Shown: in pieces, positions 13,870-25,360 of the stretch
Layout of the letters: every line of letters starts with the position of its first letter
How positions within the stretch are numbered: position 1 is the first letter of the stretch
Assembly (NCBI GenBank): GCA_000499405.2
Contig: HG738137.1
Location: 5,332,001-5,396,000 of the forward strand
From: Onchocerca volvulus
Taxonomy: Eukaryota; Nematoda; Chromadorea; Rhabditida; Onchocercidae
DNA length: 64,000 bases
Direction: 5' to 3'
Notes under the pieces: model-generated
Databases searched by the model: none
What the model was told of the DNA's origin: nothing
What the model saw: the letters and a program-made list of their open reading frames with translations, nothing else
Made by a program: the position numbers and the translations under genes

Positions 13870-14250
13870 CTCGAGCCTGTCAAGCGGCAACTGTTCAACA
13901 ATCAAATGTCCCACAATGCTGCCAACTCTTCACGTCGTTTCAACAGAATCAAGCCAACCAGACGACAAACTGCTGGAAGAACGCTGCAACACTGCAACAA
14001 CTGCAAATTTTCAAAGTGTGCGTGTGCGTGGGTGTGGGGCAGATGAATGGGTGCGTGGGTGGAACGTAAGTGACGTGAAGTGTGATATGCATGTGCACGG
14101 TTGAATTTTCTTCTACTTTTGAGTATTTATTATCAGCTACCTGTCATTCACTGTATATTGTTGAGAATTCATTACCGGATTCATTTTGAAGGTAGAGTTT
14201 ATTGACATTACTTCATGATCAGTCGAATCATTTCAGAATTTTTTAATTCT
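13870..14250. other. Upstream flank of TRAP-alpha
   Basis: The stretch upstream of the TRAP-alpha start is locally richer in G and C than its surroundings. Around 14018-14075 it holds a run of GTGTGCGTG and GGGTGCGTGG type. It also contains TGACGTGA at about 14071, resembling a CRE-like site. It is the likely promoter region of TRAP-alpha. No TATA box or gene was identified. Confidence 0.35.
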
Positions 14251-16300
14251 TCACAACTATATTTGAAATATTAGACTTAGCTTTCGTAGAATATCTCAAA
14301 GAGATCCTTACTGCAATGACATGGAAATGGTGATAGACTAACAGTATGAAAATGCAGAAACAGGATATACTTGAAGTTGAATGGAATGTTTCTGTGAGGA
14401 AAATCAATTGTTTCTGAAGAGAATAGAAAAGGAACAGAATGATTTTTCAATGACAAATGAAAATCAAGAAAACACTGCTTAAGTTTTCGGCATATTTCAT
14501 GAGCAAGATCCATTATATCTATCAAAATTTCATAAATCCATGCAAGAATATTGAAAACCAAACAAATAAACAATTCCATTTCATTTGTTTCAAAGAAAAA
14601 ATGGAAAATTTCGTCAAATATTCAAATCCAATTCAATTTTAATCCAATGCCGGACTATATGACGTCCTCCTTTTCACATATTGCATCCTACCGAGCGATC
14701 GACTGCAAGACCATTCCAAGTTCGATCGTAACTTCATATTTGCAAAAATTCATTATTATCGTTCTTTCAATAGTCGAAGTCTCAGTGGAAAATGATTTAT
14801 TCCTTGATAATCTTGCTTATTTATATTAAAATAACATGCTTTTAACTGTCACCATATTTTGAAAGAAACTTAAATGCTGAAAAGATATTAATTACACTGA
14901 CTTTTGGCTTTAAATTTATTGGATCGTTCTCGTCATTCCATCTTGCGCATCAAATTTGCTTGAAAGTTCATTAACTCCCAAAACCAACCAAGCAGACTTA
15001 TTGATTGATCATAGCTTGCTTGAGATATTTATCCATTCCTTTCTCAAAGTAATGTCACAGAAGAGATTTATTTGTGATCGCACAGAAAAGTCAGTAAAAT
15101 CAATGAGAAACCTGTCCATCGAAACTGTGGGTTCTTTTTCTGTTCATAAAATGGCTTTTGATATTTAGATTTTAAATTAATTTGGATTTTCTGCTTAAAA
15201 AATTCTGAAATTATGCCCAAGTCTAATCTCAAATCTTGAGAAACAAAAAAAAAAAAAAAATAGGGAACATTTTCAGTAATCTCGACCAAAATCCAGAATA
15301 TTACATGAGGAATTTTGCATTCTATTGAAAGAAAAAAAATGATTGTGATATAAATCGTATAATTAATATACCACTTCTGCAATTTATTATTTTTAACGGA
15401 CTGCCACTCTGTTTCCTCTTGTCTATAAAAAAATACGTGAAAAAAATTATGATCTGTGGTGTAAAGCTCGCTGTTTTTCCGATTTCGTTAAGCTTTCGTC
15501 TGCTTCAATTTTCTATTATCCAACTTTGTCTTTATCTCACAGCATTTCATGAATGGTAGTATATTCTTATTCAACTTTCATTTCTGTCCGAAAGTATCTG
15601 AAAATATTATACATCTCCACATGCTTCACTTCCAAATATTGATCATGAATGTTTTCAGGTCTTTAAGTTTCACATTTTCTGACAAAAAAATAAAAAGCAA
15701 GATTAAATAATGCTTTTACCAGTTTAAGTGAATATCTTGCATATTCAAAATGCAATGAAAGATAATTTGAATAACTATTTCAGTTATTTTCTTTACTTCT
15801 ACTTCTGAAATCTTTCCAAATGGATAAGATATATGTGATGACATTGTGCATACATTTCCGAAAAGATGTTTAATAAGCGTGCAATAAAACACAAGCACTA
15901 CCATTCCTGAATTGTTTTGGAAATAGTAACTTATTGGATGATTTTTAATCCTCTTGTAGAATAGTAGGATTGAATAGAACTGAATGAAATAAATTTTGTC
16001 CCTGCATATAAATGCTTTTGATAGTTTTGATAAGAAATAAGGCTATAATCTTTTTTAATGTTCTCAGATCAATTAAATCAATAATGATTTCATTTCAAAA
16101 TTAAAAAGAACATTTTCAATTTACATCTATTGTACTTCCGTCAGTGTATGATTCACGAAAGAACTCACAGTTTTATTCTCAAATGTGTTCAGTGGAAGTC
16201 CAAGAAGCACTTTGCTGTCAAATGATCTTTGTATGTGTACAGTTCTTCTCATTCCAGTGACTTAACACTTTGCAATGAATCTCAGTATTCGACAGCAAAT
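14251..16300. other. Intergenic, no gene recognised
   Basis: Only short overlapping frames on both strands occur here, none with a motif or convincing splice continuity. I found no repeat or RNA gene. It may extend the decayed material described to its right. Confidence 0.45.
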
Positions 16301-17290
16301 GCTTCCCATGATTACCAATTCTAAAAATGATTAAAATTTCCCACTTTGTATTCTTCAATACTAAATGGCAAAGTTGCAGCTACTGCTTCTAGATTATCAC
16401 TTTCGTCTACAACAAATATGTCCAATTTCATCATATCACATTACCCTCCAAATATCGTAGTCAAAAAATCGACCAAACCTTGTCAGTAATATTCGTCTCT
16501 CAAATACCGCCCTCCATCTTTTTCTTCAATTACTTCAAAATAATAGATTTTCTCTTATTCTGCCAGAGAACAAACCTAAGTGTCAATGGTTCCAACATCA
16601 TGCATCAAAAATCATTTTCAAATGTCTCGTTTTTATATCACATATTCCTTCCTCTACTCAAAATGTGCCAGTATAACACACAACTTTCTAAAAGTTGAAT
16701 CCTTCCCATTTCTGATCCTATCAATATTGCCATTGTCTCTTGTCTCAACTGAAATTGGCAAATAAATCTACAAAAACGTCTAAAACTGATTATTGGATTT
16801 GCAGCATCACGTATTTTGTATTCGGATGATTATTTTTAAAAAGATCACACTACTCTAAATACAAGAAAGTAGGTCACAAGGAAGAATCTTGTTCCAGTTT
16901 CTCCTTTCCTGATCAAAATCCTCTAAATTCTTTTCATAGTTAGCTCCAATCAAAGTGAAGAAGGTCACGAATGGCGTTCCAATGTACCAATATAAAGCTA
17001 TCTCTACTACATTAAATTTTTTGACAGCAATCTTTCTATAACTGATTATTCCATGATTCTGGTTTCGGACATTATTGTCTTTCTTGATGAGTTTATGGTT
17101 GTAGGCAAAGACGAAGTAAAGTATAAGAACAACAAATTATCACATTTCGATTCACAATCCATCAGTCCGATCGTGGCATTATTTAAAAATGGAGGTGAAA
17201 ATGTGTTGAAAATCTTTTCTACTCACATATCAATACCATATATTTTTAAATCCATATCAAATTTATTTTATGTCAAACATATTTAGAGAA
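16300..17290 (-). pseudogene. Coding-like, broken minus-strand segments of unknown family
   Basis: On the minus strand several stretches read like protein but are separated by stops and frame changes. Near 17.0-16.85 kb is ALYWYIGTPFVTFFTLIGAN followed by a stretch with EDFDQERRNWNKI. Near 16.5 kb is YYFEVIEEKDGGRYLRDEYY and stop. Near 16.4 kb is DIFVVDESDNLEAVAATLPF. No splice sites join them into one reading frame and no domain was recognised. This is either a decayed gene or chance. Confidence is low. Confidence 0.25.
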
Positions 17291-17699
17291 AAATTGTACT
17301 AACATTTTTTAGATTTTCGAAAGAACTGTAAATTTTTATAGAATCAATTTTTTTCTTTTTTTTTTTTTTAATATTATGGAGAATTCATGATGTGGTTTTA
17401 GACTGCCATAGCGTAAAATGATGGACAATGAGAATTGTTGTTTTACTGCGCTTATGTAATACACCTATGAAGACCCTTTCCTAAAAGTGTTATCAAACTT
17501 CCTAAAAGTGAAATGTTCAGAGATATCTGCATTGCAATATTTTATCTTTTCAGCTAAATATTAGTATTTCTATCATCATCTCAAATTAATACATCTTGGA
17601 ATGTTCGTTAGAACATCAGGAATTTTAGCATCTAAAGATTAAAGTTTTTCCAGAAAGATTAGAAAAGATTTGGCACATTTGTTAGTCAATTTTTAGCAA

Positions 17700-20600
17700 A
17701 ATACTTTCGTATGACCAAGAACAATATATTCAAATTAAGTGGTTATCCAAAATCTTTTCCGGAGATTTGGGTCACGATGGAAGTAAATACCAGTGCAGCA
17801 GATGTTAATGGCATAGCAATCCATCGAACTTCTTCAACTTCGATTCCCTTGGCTTACTAAGACAGTCATTTCTGAATTACCTATTGGTGTTTTTTAGAAA
17901 CTTGAGAATGGAAAAGACACTGAAATGATAGATGAACTTTACAGTCTGAAACTTATGTCAGATTTACAATCTTTGCGATTCTCAAAATGAGTTTTACGAA
18001 AAAAGAATAGAGGAATACAAGTGAAAGGAGAGAAAGTAGACTCATTTCTGAATTTACCGCGTTCATACTAATGATGCAAGTAATGAGTTCTTTACACAAG
18101 TTATAATTAGACAATGAGTAATTAATTGATTTATGATATGCTTATGATGCAGAATGATATAACTTATAAACAGAAAAGAGTTCTACAGTTCGTAAGTGAT
18201 TACCACTATCATGGCTATGTTTGATTATCTAATGATTGAGTTCAACATTTGAAATATCACTAAGAAGTGGAAACTCCTTTCCTATTTCGGATCCAGGATG
18301 GGAGCAATGAAAATTTAAAACCACAACACTACATCTTTTTGCAATTAGGAATTCGTTCTGAAAGACTATAAATGTAAAACTTATATCCAAAACATTTAAT
18401 GAATCTAAGAAACAATGCTTTTAGCCATAATAATAATCGATAAAACATTGTTGAAAAAGTCCTACGGAAAGTTCAAAAGTTCATAGATGCCGACGATTTC
18501 TTCTCTAATTTAAATTGGGATAGCAGCTTATCTTACAATGTCGTTTCAAAGCCTCAACTGGTCGTTAAAATCTATAAATACCTTAGAATGGGAAAAAATA
18601 TATGCATATGATGCGAATTTATACGATGTATAGGCGAATTCGTAATCGCTTTGGCACATCAGTTAATGTCAACTAAAAAACGAAAATAATACTAGAAGTT
18701 TCCGATGATAAAGAAGTGGAATCCTTCATATCGAGAAAACTGGAGGATCTCGTCATAGATAGACCATCAAATCGAGGGATTTGGAATACTGAAATTGCCA
18801 TCGCACAGGCATATCTTTATATATTTTAAATTACATAGAATTATCGAAGATTGAATTTTCAATTCCTCAATACTATGGGTATTGTTCATCGAAACAACAA
18901 CTCAAATTCTATGTTCCTTTTAAAGCATAAAGTCTAAATTGTTTATTACTCATTTATTTAAATTTATCTGAACTATGAAGAACTTCGTTCGAAGAATGAA
19001 CACAGTCATTATTACTTATGTTCTTCTTTATTTCAATTAAAGATCCTCATGGGAAACTCACTGCGATGATTTTTATAACTCGAGTGAAATCAAGTGTGCA
19101 TTTGTTTTTAGATCCTAGATTTTTGCACGGCAGATCTTCCCACATACCACAAACTTGGAGCAGCAATTTTTGATCTGGATCTTGAGACTAAACAATAAAC
19201 TAGCTACAAGGATTACAGATCTTTTTGGATTTAGATTTGTGGGTCATGTTACATTATAGGGCCTGTACGCAGATTTTCAGTAATCCTAAATTTACAGAAA
19301 AGTCACGATTTCTTGGAAGTAAAAAACCCCCCTACTAACCAAAAACATCAAAAAAAAAAAAAAGGAACGAAAACCGCAGTAGATTTCGGAAATGAAAGAT
19401 TTACGCCCAGCAGTAGATTTCGTAAATTCGTATGGAGAAATCTACGTAATGTCCACGAAAAAGGCATTAATATAACCATCTTTCGAAAAAATGGTCCACT
19501 ATATGGAAGAATTAGATGAAGACGAGGAACAAAATGTTGGAAATGTGCAACTAAAACTTAATAGATTAATCAAAGCTGTTAATAACAGACTACGAAAATC
19601 GATTCGAAAGACAAGCTAAATTATGAAACTCTCAAAACATCCGAAATCACTGATAAAGTGTCGGGGAATATTGAAGAGATACCGAAACAGCGAAATCCAT
19701 CAAATGCCTCATCTGAATTTTAAAAAAACGAGAATATTTGTGGCCGACTTAGAAGTTCGAAATAAATGTCAATTTTCTGAGCCTCCGGAACATTTCTAAT
19801 AAGAGGAACTAAGAATTTTGTTACCTGAATGGAGAAATTAGGCAGTCCGTCGATAATATCCTCATACGAAGAAAAAAAAAAGCTTCACAGCAGATTATCT
19901 TCTCCGATAACAAGTATATCCTCTCATGCTGTATCACTAAAGGCAGAAACAGTTCCTCTAAAGATACAACGTTTCCATAAATAACAAATAAGATATTCAT
20001 AACACAAATATGATATTGATGTGATGGAGTATGCTGCTACTAAAGATCAAAATGCTCGAAATCGTCTTGCAGTATTTTGATTTGAAATCAGTCTTGATGA
20101 TTCAGAATTTTATTATTTCTTCTTTTCAGGATTTTATTACCAGAAGAGTATGTTAAATATTGCCAGTAATTATGTTTTGGAATAAATAATAAATTAAACG
20201 GCGCATCTTATTGGCTGTTATAGTTTATACATGCTAATTTTGTTACACTGGATGATTAATCAAAACTGATTTTCGGGAGATCTCTTATTGCTGATCTAAT
20301 ATGTGTAATCTGATTTGAATGTGACAGTGTTATATCAAGCAATTAAATCTCATGCTGTCGAGTGAAAATTCTTGAAAAGATCTTTTTTTTTCTTCAAGTC
20401 AAATGTGTCACATACATGTCGCAAGCACAAGCAGAAAGACAGATAAACAATGATTGATATGGTATGCCTATATGGATGCGAAAAACGAGACCTAATTAAA
20501 GACAAGCTTAGACTACAGAAAATGATCGATATAGTTTCATACAAGAAAGAAAAGGAAGACAAAGCAAAGTAATCGTATCAAAAATTAATCAACGAAAGGA

Positions 20601-20700
20601 AAAGGAAATATGCTGTGAGATCGATATCTCATCTGGTTGAAGTTCTGGAAGAGAAAATAAAAGAATTCTATACAATCTTTTCCCCTTAAAATACAAAGAG
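17700..20700 (+). pseudogene. Decayed coding region, family not recognised
   Basis: Plus-strand stretches of protein-like sequence are interrupted by single stops and frameshifts over about 3 kb. Examples are VRKVQKFIDADD-type sequence at 18.45-18.6 kb (read as KVLRKVQKFIDADDFFSNLN), FISRKLEDLVIDRPSNRGIW at 18.73 kb and LRPAVDFVNSYGEIYVMSTK at 19.4 kb. A stretch at 19.5-19.6 kb reads NVQLKLNRLIKAVNNRLRKS. At 20.4-20.7 kb a charged helix-like stretch (KRDLIKDKLRLQKMIDIV, then HLVEVLEEKIKEFYTIFSP) has one internal TAA. Composition and order suggest one or two old genes that have lost function, but I recognise no family. A gene with unusual splicing is the alternative. Confidence 0.35.
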
Positions 20701-23296
20701 CATTCGAGTCCTTTCCTGAAACACTAAATTCGTGTCAAAGGTCAGGTCATTAAATTGCTTTACATGTTTGATTTCAACGATTGAAGTGTGCTTAACGATG
20801 AGAGAATTATTTCATACAAACAACAAGTCGCCTTTTCTTCTTTCGCTTTCATCTAACTTCCAACTAAACCATGAAGCAAAAATAAGTATAATAGACCAAT
20901 GATCTTAAGATTATCTTAAAAATCTTAAAAAATTAATGAAATATCGTAGTGAATAGATAGATAGTCATCAATTCTTCCATTTCGCTTCACTACTATATAC
21001 ACACAACATATTCTCTTCCTCTTTCTTCATTTTTCATTACCACAACATATCGTAAAGCTAACTGATGCGTGAAAAACGTGATCCGTGCGGACGTTCGCAT
21101 GGCAAAATGGATACAGAAATGAAAATCAAAGTGAATCAAAAAGTCCAGATGATCTCTTAGATCTATGTTTTGAACTTTGAAATTATTTGATAATTATGGG
21201 ACATGACCATCCTGATTATTCTGATTGTTTTGATCAAATAGAGATATGTGACGGACAAATATCTTGCAGACTGGAGGGGAAAGAATCGAAAAAGGCGAAA
21301 TTAGGAATAGCATAATGTTACTGTATTATGATCCATATTATGCATTGCTGTGTGCTAGTTTTATCACTTATCTCGAGCGAGCTTTATTTATCATTTTAAT
21401 GTACTGCATTCGATGTAGTGAATTTAATAATCTATTTTGTAACATCACTGCATTCCAACTTACCACTCTAATTTTACATCATTTACTACTTGAGATTCTT
21501 GGCACAATCTAATCAGCATCTGAAATCACGCAGATTCCTCATATCCACCAGAAGACTGACACACCCTACTCTTACGATCTAATTCGGACCTTACCGAGCT
21601 GCAACAGATGATCAGGTTGCACATATAACAGCATAACAGCGATGACGTGCCCATGAGACAACTGATATTCGTCTCGGAGTGCGCATTGCAGTTTCCACCC
21701 TTGGGATTTCTTTGTCATCGTGTCCTGAAAGTCCCCATGTCTGTTATCACTGTTATCACCATCTGATACTGTACGCGTTCAAAATTGAACAAAGCAAACA
21801 TAATTTCATCCTAAAGTGAGGGAGATGGTTTCAGAAGTTGATACCATTCGCTGGATACAGAAGGTAAATAAAGGAAATTCATCAGTGGGATTGTTAGCAA
21901 CGGATGAGTACGCTTGCATCTCAAGATGTACTTTGTGTGATTCTTGTCGATATTCTAATGAAAATCGAACTTAGCTACTTATAACATTAATTTTTAACTT
22001 TTCTTTTTTGTTAATTAATTAGTTGAATTAATAATTATTACCTCCTGAGATCGAACAAAGATGTGATTAATACTGGAATGGAGAAGAGCTATAAGAAATA
22101 TTTTTGGCGATTGAAACTTTCTAATTGTTGCTTGTGGATATCAGACTCATATTTAACGTTATAAACAGCTGAATTCGATCTTAATTAGAACGTTAATTGA
22201 TGGCAAAAGACTGCGATGAATCGTTGATTTGTTCTGTCCAGTGATTGTGGATATTCTTTGATTCATTCTTTTGTTAATATCCAAAGATGTGTGTTTAGAA
22301 CATAAACTTTTCTGGCTTCTCTTACGTTGCATTGCTTTACTTTCTTTTTATTCTTTTTGCTGCGCATGAAAAAGAACTGTTCCAAATGAGCGAATCAAAG
22401 TCAATTCAAAGGTTGGGACTTGCAGAAGTATTGTTTAATTTAGAATATTAGCAGTAGACATGTTTTAAATCAAAATTTCAATCTATCATCTTTATTTTTT
22501 AAAAAAAAAGATGTTTAGAAAAAATGACAAATTAGATGGGAAGAAGGAAATAAAGGAACTTAATCCTGAAATATTCGTGGGAGAACAAATGTCAAAATTA
22601 TTAAGATTTTGTCTATTTTTAGATGATTTTTATTAGGAGAATTTTAAGATTGTTAAAAGTGTAAGAAGGAATGGCTTCTTTGGATGATAATTTGGTTGGC
22701 ATAGAAGTAATTCAGGAAAATTAAAATGTGCAATAGTTAAAACGACAAACTATGCAAACAGATGTCTGTACTGTCAGAGACGTAATTTTTGCATTGTTTT
22801 GGATAAAACTATCCTATTCTGATGATCCATTTTGCATTTTAATGGAAGAATTTTATGAAGAATTTGTTACATCAAGAGTATTCTCATATTTATTCGATGC
22901 AACTTGGAATATTGAATACAGTCTAGAGACCGTGCTGGTTCTCCCTGTGTATTTGTAGATGCTAATAATTAACTCTTTCAAATTACAGTTTGCATTATTT
23001 TACGTCTCTGACAGACATCATTTATGTAAAATGATCCATATTGTTTTTTTGAATTTTCAAATTGGATTTTTCTTCATCTGTGTGTGTTTTCACTGCATTG
23101 TACTAGAAATAGGCAGCAGCTCATCTGATATTCACTGTTATGTTTTTACAGCTCGTATAAATTAACTCGATTATTAAGTGTTTTTTCCTCATCTTTTAAA
23201 GAAATTTGATTTCATCAATCTATTTTCAGTTTTACTGATCTATTATTTTGGAAACATACGTTTAAACGAATTGACATGAAATGGGTTTAATTATCA
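20700..23296. other. Upstream flank of the zinc-finger gene
   Basis: This 2.6-kb stretch precedes the zinc-finger gene start. It holds a segment at about 21530-21790 clearly richer in G and C than the rest. A short coherent frame (MVSEVDTIRWIQKVNKGNSS onward) at about 21828-21973 may be part of a 5' exon or chance. A TTTTCAG at about 23224-23230 could be the trans-splice or 5' exon acceptor. No other gene was seen. Confidence 0.35.
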
Positions 23297-25327
23297 ATGA
23301 ATGAAAAGAAAATGGGAGATTCGTACGACGAAGATGAGGGTCGTTTAATGATAGATGATGCTATTTTGGATAGTACTCATTCATCTCAAACAGGTTGTGC
23401 TGAAACATCCTCCAAAACGACCACTTATGAAAAAACGGTTGAATTAACACTAAGTTCTGAAGATGGTAAATTCTTACTTATCAGAAATAGGGAATCCTTA
23501 TTGTTGTCTTTTTTATCATTTCTTGCCTTTTCACTCTAGCACTTGGATCAACCGTTATAGGTGTGGAAAGTCATCCGGTTGATCCAGAACCGAAGCCAAA
23601 TTTTTATTGTGAAAGTGGAGTTCCAAAAGTAGTTCAAGGTGTTCATCGAGATGATCGACTGAAAATGACCATCAAACGGACACAGAGTCCGGTCAGTAGT
23701 GGTGGACAATTTTCATATCTTGGGGAAAAACGTTGTGACGGTGGGTTTTTCTTTGGAAAGTTCGTTGTTTGACATTTGCGGACTTATTGTTCGTCTGCTT
23801 GAGATATTAGCCTTGTCTTCAAACCGTCACTGTGGAACTAATATATTTTATGAATTGTCAAATTCGAGCAAATTCATGAATGAATTTTAGAAGAAAAGTT
23901 CACTGTGAACTGTATAAGATGTTTATAGCATTAGTATTTGATAGAAGTTTTTACCTACCTTTAAATTTCTAAATAATTCTCCAGGAGCAATACGAAGTGA
24001 AGATATATCTAAAGAAGAAGGAGAAATTGATGATGAAGAAGAAACGGGTAACAATTTACACTCGCAGTCAACTGCTGGGAACGCTCACCAGCCAACTAAC
24101 TGGTGTGTTTTTTTTTTCTTTTTTTGCGAAGGATTTGTGGAAATCTCCTCACTCGTTCTTTGAAAGTTTTTTAAAGACTTAAAGTCCTTTCTAATGTCTT
24201 TGTCTAGATTTGCTGTGAGAAGATCCAAGTCCAATCTATTTGAAGGCCGTTTTATGGTATTTCAATTAAATTATCTAAAAAAGATTCAATCAAGAAGATA
24301 TGAAGAATTTTCATTACTACAACTTATTTAAAAAAATTTAATTTTGCAATACTAAATAATTTAGTTTTGGTCGGATTAGTTACAAATACTCAAAAGTAAC
24401 ATACTTAGGAGGTATTCTTTTCAGCAATGAATATTTTGCTACAAAGAAGATTTTAATAAGTAATCATTTCATTGTTAATTCTATTAATTTAATAAGAAAA
24501 GGACAATCATTTATTGTGACCTCATATATGCAAATCTTTTAGGCCTGGATACCAGAATACTGGTTTTGAATCAGGATCTGCCAATACACGCAAATTTCGC
24601 CACGGTGGACAACAACAATTTGAACATCATGCTCTATACACCACACCACATTCTAGCACACGTCAACTAGCAGTCAACATTTCTGTGTCTTCGAACGTAA
24701 CTTCTCCAGGTAATAATCTGCTAATATCGTTTAGTTTGTCAGTTTGTTTTTCTCCTTACTTGGTGCTAGATTTTCTTGATCAATTAATTATTGGGATCAC
24801 ATCAAATAATTGTATTTATAAATATATTGAAGCATCACTTAAGATTGCTGTTCAGCATAATTTCCATGCAAAATAGTGTTACACATTATGAAATTGCAAA
24901 AAGTACAGCTTCGAATTTCTGAAACGAAATCTCTTTCTGTCGAAACTTTAAAAAGTGATAAAAGTTTTTTGTAATTGCACGTTTAAAAAATTTTTTGAAT
25001 TGTAGGAAATTTTTTTTAGGGCCACCAAATGTGACAAGTTCAGTGACGGTTGAAGAACACAGTTCTCATGTTCTTTCCGCATCTTATCCGCTGCAGACAC
25101 AGACTTCTACCAATGTACGTCTTGTACTTGTTGGAAATTAAGTTAACCAATTTCATACGTCACATTTTAATGGTTTAATTTGTCAAAGTGTTTTTCATAT
25201 ATATTAAAAGAGAACTTCTGATTTTATGTGATGCCAATATTTTCATGTATTGAAAAAAATCAGACATCACATATCAGTAGCTTCACATGATACATTATGT
25301 TAGTAGTCATTCAACAAGAAATATCCG

Positions 25328-25360
<33 letters not shown>

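Noticed and set aside
13786..14104. Overlapping 86- and 83-codon plus-strand frames
   Set aside because: They are antisense to the TRAP-alpha signal-peptide exon and its upstream flank; mutually incompatible frames without motif support.
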